Below are positions 24,905-33,642 of a DNA stretch of 64,000 nt, piece after piece; within the stretch, counting starts at the first letter, position 1; each line of letters opens with the position of its first letter. Below the pieces are notes generated by a model that saw only the letters and a program-made list of their open reading frames with translations, was not told where the DNA came from and did no database searches. This stretch comes from CAVVYV01 sp963818205 (lineage in GTDB: Bacteria > Actinomycetota > Thermoleophilia > Solirubrobacterales > 70-9): NCBI GenBank assembly GCA_963818205.1, contig CAWFRG010000013.1, positions 248,001 through 312,000 on the forward strand, written 5' to 3'. The position numbers and the translations under genes were made by a program.

Positions 24905-27727
24905 GTGAGCGGTAGCGACAGCTTCGGAGCCCGATCGACGCTCGCCGTCGGCGAGCGCGAGTACGAGATCCATCGCCTCGACGTACTCCAGCAGCGCTTC
25001 GACGTCGCCCGCCTTCCCTACTCGCTCAAGGTCCTGCTCGAGAACGCGCTCCGGCTCGAGGACGGCAACTTGGTGACCGCCGAGAACGTCGAGGCGATCG
25101 CCTCCTGGGACGCGAACGCGGACCCGAGCGTCGAGGCCACCTTCCAACCCGCGCGTGTCCTGATGCAGGACTTCACCGGCGTGCCCGCGATCGTCGACCT
25201 GGCTGGGATGCGCGACGCGATGGAGGACCTCGGCTGGGACCCGGCAAAGGTCAACCCACAGGTCCCCGTCGACCTGATCATCGATCACTCGGTGCAGGTG
25301 GACGCGTTCGGGAACCCGCGCGCCTTCGACATCAACGCCGACCGCGACTACGAGCGAAACGGCGAGCGTTACGCGTTCCTGCGCTGGGGGCAGCAGGCGT
25401 TCGACAACTTCCGCGTCGTCCCGCCCGCGACCGGGATCTGCCACCAGGTCAACCTCGAGTACCTGGGCCAGGTCGTGTTCACCCGCGAGCGGGACGGGAC
25501 AACGCAGGCATACCCCGACACCCTGGTCGGGACCGACTCGCACACGACGATGATCAACGGACTCGGCGTGCTCGGCTGGGGCGTAGGGGGAATCGAGGCT
25601 GAGGCGGCGATGCTCGGCCTGCCGGTCTCGATGCTGTTGCCGCAGGTTCTCGGCTTCAGGCTCGATGGCGAGCTCCCCGAGGGCGCCACCGCGACGGACC
25701 TCGTGCTGACGGTGACCGAGATGCTGCGCGAGCGCGGAGTGGTCGGCAAGTTCGTCGAGTTCTTCGGCCCCGGCCTGCATACCCTCGGCCTCGCCGACCG
25801 GGCGACGATCGGCAACATGTCGCCGGAGTTCGGCTCCACCTGCGCGATCTTCCCGGTCGACGGCGAGACGCTTCGCTATCTCGAGTTCACCGGCCGCCCG
25901 ACGGAGCTGATCGAGCTCGTCGACGCCTATGCCCGCGAGCAGGGGATGTTCCACGACCCCGACTCCCAGGATCCGACCTTCTCGGAGACGCTCGAGCTCG
26001 ACCTCGACGAGATCGAGCCCAGCATCGCGGGCCCGAGGCGCCCTCAGGACCGGATCCCGCTTGCCGACTCGAAGGCGGCCTTCCTCGAGTCGCTGCGCGA
26101 GTTCGACCCCAAGGCGGCCGATGAGCTCGGCAACGGCGACCAATACGACGAGGCCGTCGCCGAATCCTTCCCCGCCTCGGACCCGCCGGGCGACGAGCAC
26201 AACAACGAGCGCGGCAAGCCCCGCCATCTGGATCGGGACGCGTCCACTGCCACCGCCGAGCCGCGCGCGGACGAGGTCGTGACCGTGCCGCTCGAGGACG
26301 GGACCGAGGTGGAGCTCGACCACGGCCGTGTGGTGATCGCGGCGATCACCAGCTGCACCAACACCTCCAACCCCTCCGTGATGGTCGCCGCCGGGCTGCT
26401 GGCGAAGAAGGCCGTCGAGCGGGGGCTTGACAGCAAGCCATGGGTGAAGACCTCGCTTGCGCCGGGCTCGACCGTGGTCACCGACTATCTGGAGCGGTCG
26501 GGCCTCACCGAGTACCTGGACGAGCTCGGCTTCAACCTCGTCGGCTACGGGTGCACCACCTGCATCGGCAACTCAGGCCCGCTGCCGGAGGCGATCTCCG
26601 CCGCGGTCAACGACAAGGACCTCGTGGTCTGCGCGGTGCTCTCCGGCAACCGCAACTTCGAGGGCCGGATCCAGCAGGACGTGCGCAACAACTACCTCGC
26701 CTCGCCCCCGCTCTGCGTCGCCTACGCGCTCGCCGGCCGGATGGAGATCGACCTGCTGTCCGAGCCCCTCGGGCAGGGCTCGGACGGCGAGCCCGTGTAT
26801 CTGCGCGATGTCTGGCCGAGCTCGGAGGAGATCAAGCGGACCGTCGCGGACGCCGTTCGCTCGGACATGTTCACCAAGAACTACGCCGACGTGTTCACGG
26901 GGGACGACCGCTGGCGGGGGCTGGAGACGCCGGAGGGCGACCGCTACACCTGGCCCGACTCGACCTACGTCCGGAAGCCGCCGTTCTTCGAGAACGTGGA
27001 AGCCGAGCCGAAGCCCGTGGAGCCGATCACCGGCGCCCGCGTGCTCGCGGTGCTCGGCGACTCGGTCACGACCGACCACATCTCTCCGGCTGGTGCGATC
27101 AAGAAGGACTCGCCGGCGGGGCGCTGGCTGGTCGACAACGGGGTCGAGCCCCGAGACTTCAACTCCTACGGGTCACGGCGCGGCAACCACGAGGTGATGG
27201 TCAGGGGCACGTTCGCCAACGTGCGGCTTCGCAACAAGCTGGTCGAGCGCGAGGGCGGGTTCACACGCCACTTCCCGGACGGGGAGGAGACGACGATCTA
27301 CGAGGCCGCGATGGCTTACGCCGACGAGGGGGTGCCGCTGGTCGTGCTCGCCGGCAAGGAGTACGGGGCTGGGTCCTCGCGCGACTGGGCCGCGAAAGGC
27401 ACGGCGCTGCTCGGCGTCCGCGCGGTGATCGCCGAGAGCTTCGAGCGCATCCATCGCTCCAACCTGGTCGCGATGCTCGTGCTACCGCTCCAGTTCCCCG
27501 AGGGGGAGACGATCGAGTCGCTCGGGCTCACCGGCGAGGAGACCTTCGACGTCCGCGACCTCCAGAACGCCGAGGCGAAGAAGGTGGAGGTGACCGCGAA
27601 GCGGGAGGGGGCCGACCAGGTCAGCTTCGAGGCAACCGTCCGGCTCGACACTCCGAACGAGGTCACCTATTTCCAGCACGGCGGCCTCCTCCACCGCGTC
27701 CTCCGCGACCTGAACTCCCGCGGTTAA
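24905..27727 (+). CDS. acnA: Aconitate hydratase (AcnA type)
   Basis: Citrate-isocitrate isomerase of the TCA cycle, 940 residues. Substrate and iron-sulfur motifs: LVGTDSHTTMINGLGVLGWG, cluster cysteine in AITSCTNTSNPSVM and the paired cysteines in GYGCTTCIGNSGPL. The swivel domain ends with AGKEYGAGSSRDWAAKGTAL. Between residues about 400 and 460 an acidic, repeat-poor insert precedes VELDHGRVVIAAITSC and contains YDEAVAESFPASDPPGDE; it is longer than in E. coli AcnA. GTG start without a strong ribosome site, 48 bases after a dispersed repeat. Standalone gene, no frame break. Confidence 0.96.
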   Translation: MSGSDSFGARSTLAVGEREYEIHRLDVLQQRFDVARLPYSLKVLLENALRLEDGNLVTAENVEAIASWDANADPSVEATFQPARVLMQDFTGVPAIVDLAGMRDAMEDLGWDPAKVNPQVPVDLIIDHSVQVDAFGNPRAFDINADRDYERNGERYAFLRWGQQAFDNFRVVPPATGICHQVNLEYLGQVVFTRERDGTTQAYPDTLVGTDSHTTMINGLGVLGWGVGGIEAEAAMLGLPVSMLLPQVLGFRLDGELPEGATATDLVLTVTEMLRERGVVGKFVEFFGPGLHTLGLADRATIGNMSPEFGSTCAIFPVDGETLRYLEFTGRPTELIELVDAYAREQGMFHDPDSQDPTFSETLELDLDEIEPSIAGPRRPQDRIPLADSKAAFLESLREFDPKAADELGNGDQYDEAVAESFPASDPPGDEHNNERGKPRHLDRDASTATAEPRADEVVTVPLEDGTEVELDHGRVVIAAITSCTNTSNPSVMVAAGLLAKKAVERGLDSKPWVKTSLAPGSTVVTDYLERSGLTEYLDELGFNLVGYGCTTCIGNSGPLPEAISAAVNDKDLVVCAVLSGNRNFEGRIQQDVRNNYLASPPLCVAYALAGRMEIDLLSEPLGQGSDGEPVYLRDVWPSSEEIKRTVADAVRSDMFTKNYADVFTGDDRWRGLETPEGDRYTWPDSTYVRKPPFFENVEAEPKPVEPITGARVLAVLGDSVTTDHISPAGAIKKDSPAGRWLVDNGVEPRDFNSYGSRRGNHEVMVRGTFANVRLRNKLVEREGGFTRHFPDGEETTIYEAAMAYADEGVPLVVLAGKEYGAGSSRDWAAKGTALLGVRAVIAESFERIHRSNLVAMLVLPLQFPEGETIESLGLTGEETFDVRDLQNAEAKKVEVTAKREGADQVSFEATVRLDTPNEVTYFQHGGLLHRVLRDLNSRG

Positions 27728-27761
27728 GCGCTAAGCGCGCGGGGAGGCCCGAAAAGGTAAC

Positions 27762-27812
27762 GGCGTGGCGGGGCCGCGGGAGGCAGGGGGTCCACGCGGC
27801 CCGCGCCACGCC
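27762..27812 (+). terminator. Long GC hairpin after aconitase gene
   Basis: GGCGTGGCGGGGCCGCG (27762-27778) pairs with CGCGGCCCGCGCCACGCC (27795-27812) with one irregular position and a 16-base loop. No U-run follows, as in many actinobacterial terminators. Nothing else is evident in the 190-base gap to the next gene. Confidence 0.5.
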
Positions 27813-27916
27813 TGCGCGTCGGTAGCCAGGGAGGGATTTCCGACGCGATCGTCCCCGGAGGCGGGACTGGCCCGGGAACGAGCCTTTCAAGCTCTCAGAT
27901 TTTCCCCGCCGGATGA

Positions 27917-28333
27917 TTATCCACCGTTTGGTCGGCTGGTGTCAATACCCCGTTGACCCGGCCCCTCCACGCCCCATCCGCGGCGCTCGATCAGCTCGAT
28001 CCCGATCACGCTGCCAAGCGGCCCGGCGGGGGTGAGGGTGGCGGCGAACAGCGGCCACGGAGCCTGGCGCCAGATGATCGCGAGGAAGATAAGTGCGCAA
28101 AGAGCGAGGTAGCCGAGGCCGTGGGCGAGCCCGAAGAGCGAGGTCTGTTCCTTATAGCCGGGCACGATCCAGAAGAAGAGCAGGGTCGCGAACAGGCAGA
28201 GCTCCACCCAGGAGACCAGCTTCACCCAGCGGAAGAGGCGACCGGGAACCGGCCTCGGCAGGGGCTCGGGGCCCGACGGCCGGTCGACGGCGGCCGGCGG
28301 ATCTTTGTACTCACGGTCCATAGGCAAGGGCAT
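27917..28333 (-). CDS. DUF3817-like small integral membrane protein
   Basis: About 138 residues with a proline-rich cytosolic N-terminus (PSGPEPLPRPVPGRL) and three membrane segments: WVELCLFATLLFFWIVPGY, GLAHGLGYLALCALIFLAI, and LFAATLTPAGPLGSVIGI. The order and the motif HGLGYLALC resemble the DUF3817 family, whose function is unknown. ATG at 28333 is chosen; ATG at 28321 and an upstream one at 28357 are alternatives. Divergent from the small zinc-ribbon gene. Confidence 0.7.
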   Translation of the reverse strand: MPLPMDREYKDPPAAVDRPSGPEPLPRPVPGRLFRWVKLVSWVELCLFATLLFFWIVPGYKEQTSLFGLAHGLGYLALCALIFLAIIWRQAPWPLFAATLTPAGPLGSVIGIELIERRGWGVEGPGQRGIDTSRPNGG

Positions 28334-28355
28334 CGCTAACAAGGAAGATTCCCGC

Positions 28356-28544
28356 ATGAGGAACCTCTACGGAGATCAGCGAGCGGGGGAAGTGAGGCGG
28401 CTTGTCCGCCTGCAGCGTTCCTATCGGTGCGCAAGCTGTGCTGCGGAACACCACTCCTGGGCTCGCCTCAGCTCGTGCCCGGAATGCGGTCACTCCCTCT
28501 CGGTGGCCGTGATCAGGCGCGCGGCGCTCGCGGGACCGGCCTAG
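28356..28544 (+). CDS. Small zinc-ribbon protein (62 residues)
   Basis: ATG at 28356 preceded by AAGGAA. The protein has a basic N-terminus (RRLVRLQRSYR) and a four-cysteine zinc ribbon CASCAAEHHSWARLSSCPEC (CxxC, 14 residues, CxxC), then GHSLSVAV. Zinc ribbons of this size often bind nucleic acid or larger enzymes. I do not recognise a named family. The neighbouring gene on the other strand is a membrane protein, and no operon is apparent. Confidence 0.6.
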   Translation: MRNLYGDQRAGEVRRLVRLQRSYRCASCAAEHHSWARLSSCPECGHSLSVAVIRRAALAGPA

Positions 28545-28671
28545 AGGCCGGTAAGTCTGTGGCCGGGCGGTTGGCGATGGCCGCCCGGCATGGGCTTGCC
28601 CAACTCAAACGGGCGCGCTACCTGCAGGGTTCGGGTCGCCCGATGCCTCGTAGGTCGCGGCGCCCTCGGGG

Positions 28672-31600
28672 TCAGGCCGGGTCGGCCTTGCCCATCAGGG
28701 CGGTGAGGACGATCCGCTCCTGCTCCTTGGTGTGGGCGACCGCATAACCCTCGCCGGGGCTGGCCCGCGGCGGCCGGCCGATGTAGCCGAGCTCGACGCC
28801 CTCCGGCAACAGCTCCGGCATCCGCCTCTGCATCACGGACCAAGCGCCCATGTTCCGTGGCTCCTCCTGGACCCAGACGATCTCCTTCAGGTTCGGGTAG
28901 CTGGCGATCAGCTCGACTATCTGCTCCTTCGCGAACGGGTAGAGGAGCTCGACCCGCGCCACCGCCACCTCTTCGGCATCCTCGCGCTTCGGCGCCGCGT
29001 CGATGTCGTAGTAGATCTTGCCGGTGCACAGGGTGAGCCGCTCGACCTTCTCCTTGCGCTCCAGGGCGGTCGGGTCGTCGATCACGAACTGGAATGAGCC
29101 GGAGGTCAGCTCCGCGAGCGTGGAGGTCGCGCGCGGCAGCCGCAGCAGGCCCTTGGGGGTGAAGACGACCAGCGGCCGCGCCTTGGCGATCTTCGCCTGA
29201 CGGCGCAGCAGGTGGAAGTACTGGGCCGCGGTGGTGGGGTTGGCGAGCCGGATGTTCCCCTCCGCGGCGAGCTGGATGAAGCGCTCGATCCGGGCGCTCG
29301 AATGCTCCGGACCGGCGCCCTCATAGCCGTGGGGAAGGAGCAGGGTGAGCCGGGTGTTCTGGCCCCACTTCGCCTCGGCCGAGACGATGAAGCTGTCGAT
29401 GATCACCTGGGCGGCGTTGCCGAAGTCGCCGAACTGCGCCTCCCAGAGCACCAGGCTCGCCGGGGAGGCGGCCGAGTAGCCGTACTCGAAGCCGAGGCAG
29501 GCGGCCTCCGACAGGGGGCTGTTGTGGAGCTCGAACGGCGCCTTCGCCTCGGAGAGGTTCTGGATCGGCGCATATCGCAGCCCCGTCTTCTCGTCGTGGA
29601 GGACCAGGTGGCGATGCGAGAAGGTGCCCCGCTCGGTGTCCTGGCCGGTGAGGCGGACGTGGACGTCCTCGGTGAGCGACGAGGCAAAGGCGAGGGCCTC
29701 GGCGTGGCCGAACTCGATCCCGCCGGCATCCATCGCATCGATCCGCTTCGAGAGCGGCTTGCGGAGCTTGCGGTGGATCGTGAAGCTGTCCGGGACTCGG
29801 ATCAGCTCCTCGTTGAGCGCGCGGATCTTCTCCTCAGCCACCGCCGTATCGACGCTCGGGCTTCGGGTCCGGTCGAGGTCGCCGGTGCCGGTGGCGGTCG
29901 GGTCCTCGAACTCGCCCGCGTCGATCTTGCGGCGGAGCTCGTCGTGCACCGACTTCAGCCCCTTCTGCCTTTCCTCCTTCCGGGTCTCGACCTCTTCGGC
30001 GCTGACCACGCCCTCCTTGACCAGCTCCTCGGCGTAGAGCTGGCTGACCGGCGGGTGCTCTTTGATCTTCGCCGCCATCAGCGGCTGGGTGTAGGCGGGC
30101 TCGTCGGTCTCGTTGTGGCCGTAGCGCCGGTAGCCGATCAGGTCGATGACCACGTCGCGGCCCCAGCGCTCCCGGTAGGCCATCGCCAGCCGGATCGCCC
30201 CGAGGCAGGCCTCGGGATCGTCGGCGTTGACGTGGACGATCGGCACGTTGAAGCCCTTCGCCATGTCGGCCGCGTACGGGGTCGACCGCGCCTCCTCCGG
30301 ATCGGTGGTGAAGCCGATCTGGTTGTTCTGGATGATGTGGATGGTGCCGCCGGTGGCGTAGCCCGGCAGCGACTGCAGGTTGAGTGTCTCCGCCACAACC
30401 CCCTGGGCGGGGAAGGCGGCGTCGCCGTGGAGGAGCACCGGCACGGCGGTGGCAGGGTCGTGGGCGAGGTTGGCCTCCTCGCGGCTGGTCTGGGCGGCGC
30501 GGGTGGCGCCGGTGACCACCGGGTCGACGAACTCGAGGTGGCTCGGGTTGGGATAGAGCCGGACGTCGATCTCGGAGCCGTCGCGAGTGGCGTAGAGACC
30601 CTTGTGCCCGTAGTGGTACTTGACGTCGCCGGTGCCGCCGGTGGGGATCGCCGCCACCGCCTTCACCGCCTCGATCGCCTTGGCGCCCTCGAACTCGGCG
30701 AGGATCGACTCCACCGAGCGCCCGAGGTTGTGGGCGAGGACGCTGAGGCGGCCGCGGTGGGCCATCCCGATGACGACGTCTCGGGCGCCCTCGGTGTGGG
30801 ACATCTCGAAGAGCTCGTCGAGCATCGGCACGACCGCGTCCAGGCCCTCGATCGAGAACATCTTCTGGCCCAGGTAGGCCTTCTCGATGAAGCGCTCGAA
30901 GCCAAAAACCTGAATCAGCTGCTCGAGCAGGTGCCGCTTCTCCTCGGGATCGAGCGGCTTGCGGTGCCAGCCGGTCTCGATCATCTCCCGCAGCCACATT
31001 CGCTGCTGGTGCGAGGAGAGGTGCTCGATCTGGTACGCCATCGTCCCGCAGTAGGCCGCCCGCATCCGCGGCAGCACCTCCAGCAGGGTCTCTCCCTCGA
31101 CCCCGATCCGAAGGATCTCGGCCGGGATCTGGGCCATCAGCTCGGGAGTGAGGTTGAGGTTCTCGGGCTGGATCGCCGGATCGCCCTTCGGCTCGGAGCC
31201 GAGCGGGTCGAGGCGGGCGGCAAGGTGGCCGTGGGTGCGGTAGCCCTTCAGCAGGGAAGTCGCCGCCTGGACCGCCTGGAGAAGCTCGGTGTCCGGTTTT
31301 GCCGAGGCGGCGACACCATCGGTGGCCGACGGTGCGGCGATCGCCGCGGCCGGCGACCCGGAGGCGGCCGCCGGGTGGGCGCGGGTGACCACCGAGGGCT
31401 CGAGCCCGAGATCGGTCGCGACCGACTCGTAGAAGTCGTCCTCGCCCCGGAGCAGCTCCTCGATCCGGCGCAGGAACGAGCCGGACTCCGCCCCCTGGAT
31501 CACCCGGTGGTCGTAGGTGGAGGTCATCGTCATCACCTTGGAGACGCCGAGCGCCTTGATCTGCTCCTGGGGCGCGTGCGCCCACTCGACCGGGTAGGCG

Positions 31601-33106
31601 AGCGAGCCGCAGGCGACGATCGTCCCCTGTCCGCTCAGCAGCCTCGGCACCGAGGCGATCGTCCCCAGGCCGCCGGGGTTGGTGAGGCTGATGTTGGTGC
31701 CCTGAAAGTCATCGGCGGTGAGCGTGTTCTCCCGGGTCTTGGTGATCAGCTCCTCGTAGTAGGTGTGGAACCCCCGAAAGTCGAATGTGTCCGCCCGCTT
31801 GATGCAGGGCACCATCAGGCTCCGGGCCCCCTTGCGCTCGACGTCGACCGCGATCCCGAGGTTGATGCTGGCCGGCTCGATCGCGTTCGGCTTTCCATCG
31901 CGCTCCTCGTAGACCCGGCCCATCACCGGCCACTCCTGAGCGGCCTTGACGATCGCCCAGGCGATCAGGTGGGTGAAGCTGACCTTCATCCCCTGGTCCT
32001 TGAGCACCCCGTTCAGCGCCTTGCGCTTGGCGTCGAGGGTGTCCACCGCCAGTTCCCGGAAAGAGGTCGCGGTGGGAATCGAGCGGCTCGCCTCCATCGC
32101 CTTGGCGAGGGCGGCCGCGGTCCCGCGCAGCGGCTTCGCCTCGCCCTCGGCAACGGGCCCCGCCGCCGCCCGGCCGTCCCCGGCCGCGGCGAGCACGTCC
32201 TCCTTGGTGATCCGGCCGCCCACCCCCGACCCCTTGACGCCGCGCAGATCTACGCCGTTCGCCTGGGCGGCGCGACGGGCGACGGGTGTGGCGTTGGCAC
32301 CGTCGGCGGGCTCCCCCGCTTCGCCCGCGGGGGGCGCGCTCGGAGCCTTCGCGGGGCCGGCTCGGCGGTAGCCCCCGGCTCTGCCTTCGGGGGCGCCGCG
32401 CCGTCGCCGGCCGGCGCCGCCCCCTTCGTCATCTCCGCCAGGAGCTTGCCGACCTCGACCGTCTCGTCGGGCTGGACGAGGATCTTGGTGATCGTTCCCG
32501 CCGAGGGGGCGGGGACCTCGGCGTCGACCTTGTCGGTCGAGATCTCGACCACGGTCTGGCCCTCCTCGACCGAGTCGCCTTCGGCGACATGCCATTCGAG
32601 CACCGTGCCCTCGGCGACCGACTCGCCCATCTCCGGCATCGCGATCTCGAGCGTCTCGCCCCCGCCCTCGGTGGGGGCCTCGGCGGTGGCGGTGGCGCTT
32701 GCACCCTCGCCTTCCCTCGACTCTTCCGGCTTCTCCGCCTCCTCCTTGGCGGCCGGCCGTTCGTCGCCGGCCCCCCGTTGGCGCTCTCGTCAGCGGCCGG
32801 GGCCTGCTCCTCGGCCAGGGGTGCCGGCGCGGGCTCTCCCTCGCTGGAGGATGCCCCGTTCGGATCGATCTCCGCCATCGGCTTGCCGACCTCGATCGTC
32901 TCGTCGGGTTGGACGAGGATCTTGGTGACCGTGCCGGAGGCGGGGGCGGGGACCTCGGCGTCGACCTTGTCGGTCGATACCTCGACCATCGTGTCGCCTT
33001 CGCCGACCGTCTCCCCCTCGGCGACATGCCACTCGAGCACGGTGCCCTCCGAGACGGACTCCCCCATCTCGGGCATCAAGAGCTGCACCTTCTGCCTGGT
33101 TGCCAT
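28672..33106 (-). CDS. kgd: Multidomain 2-oxoglutarate dehydrogenase: two lipoyl domains, PSBD, E2 succinyltransferase core and E1 in one chain (two frameshifts)
   Basis: About 1480 residues after repair. Lipoyl domain 1 begins the protein (VQLLMPEMGESVSEGTVLEW, lipoyl lysine in VSTDKVDAEVPAP). After an Ala/Pro linker a near-identical lipoyl domain 2 follows (MPEMGESVAEGTVLEWHVAE, lysine in ISTDKVDAEV). Next come the E3-binding domain (PVARRAAQANGVDL, SGVGGRITKEDVL) and the E2 core ending in TSTYDHRVIQGAESGSF. The C-terminal 850 residues are E1: VIGMAHRGRLSVLAHNLG, thiamine site LLHGDAAFPAQGVVAETLNL, GYRRYGHNETDEPAYTQP. Frame breaks near 32770 and 32365 fall in the linkers. Mycobacterial Kgd and corynebacterial OdhA have the E2-core/E1 fusion but lack lipoyl and E3-binding domains, so this chain lacks only E3. 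Start: ATG 33106 after GAGGGGGA. Confidence 0.93.
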
Positions 33107-33159
33107 TCCCCCTCTAACTCTATGACCTTCCCAGCGGCCGCAAGCGACGCTGCATCCAC

Positions 33160-33272
33160 GAGCGCAGGGCGAAGCCCTTAATGCGAGGGCGCTCGGTAGG
33201 CGAAGCCGAGAGCGACCCGTTTGATGCGGTGACGGGCGGCGCGTAGCGGCCGCGCCTGATGGCGAAGCCGTG
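33160..33272 (+). repeat. Dispersed intergenic repeat, most complete copy
   Basis: Contains every word of the family: GAGCGCAGGGCGAAGCCC (33160-33177), ATGCGAGGGCGCTC (33181-33194), GAGCGACCCGTTTGATG (33210-33226) and CGGCCGCGCCTGATGGCGAA followed by GCCGTG (33247-33272). GGGCGCTCGG and CCGAGAGCGACCC form a stem. It lies between kgd and a small zinc-ribbon gene and links the two partial forms at 4685 and 24785. Confidence 0.7.
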
Positions 33273-33286
33273 AACCACATGCGAAG

Positions 33287-33565
33287 TCAGCCCAGCCGCG
33301 CGATCAGGTCGACCTCGGGCCAGCCGTGAGGCTGGAGGTAATCCCGGGTCGGAGCGATCGATTCGCAGAAGGCGCAGGCGATCTCCTCGTTCCAGCTGAC
33401 GGCCGCCGCGAGGGCAATCGGCATCCCGCACTCGGGGCAGGCGAGCGAGCGGGTGGCTAGGTGGGCGACCCGCGAGCGCGGACGGATCTCGACCTGACCC
33501 GCGGTGGCGCGGAGGCGCTCGTCCCGCTCAGGATCCGGCTGAGTGATCGGATCGAAGACACCCAC
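33287..33565 (-). CDS. Small zinc-ribbon protein (92 residues)
   Basis: Starts MGVFDPITQPDPE. Two CxxC pairs, CPECGMPIAL and CAFCESIAP, are separated by about 23 residues and could bind one zinc ion. The rest is a basic N-terminal region (EIRPRSRVAHLATRSLA) and a short C-terminal tail (PHGWPEVDLIARLG). No family is recognised. It sits upstream of the 2-oxoglutarate dehydrogenase gene on the same strand, separated by a dispersed repeat. Confidence 0.6.
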   Translation of the reverse strand: MGVFDPITQPDPERDERLRATAGQVEIRPRSRVAHLATRSLACPECGMPIALAAAVSWNEEIACAFCESIAPTRDYLQPHGWPEVDLIARLG

Positions 33566-33642
33566 GCCCTGATTATTGCGCTCGTAGGTTCCCGGCCCAC
33601 CGCGCGGTGTAAGTTCCGCGGTGCAGATGGAGGAGAGGTGAG

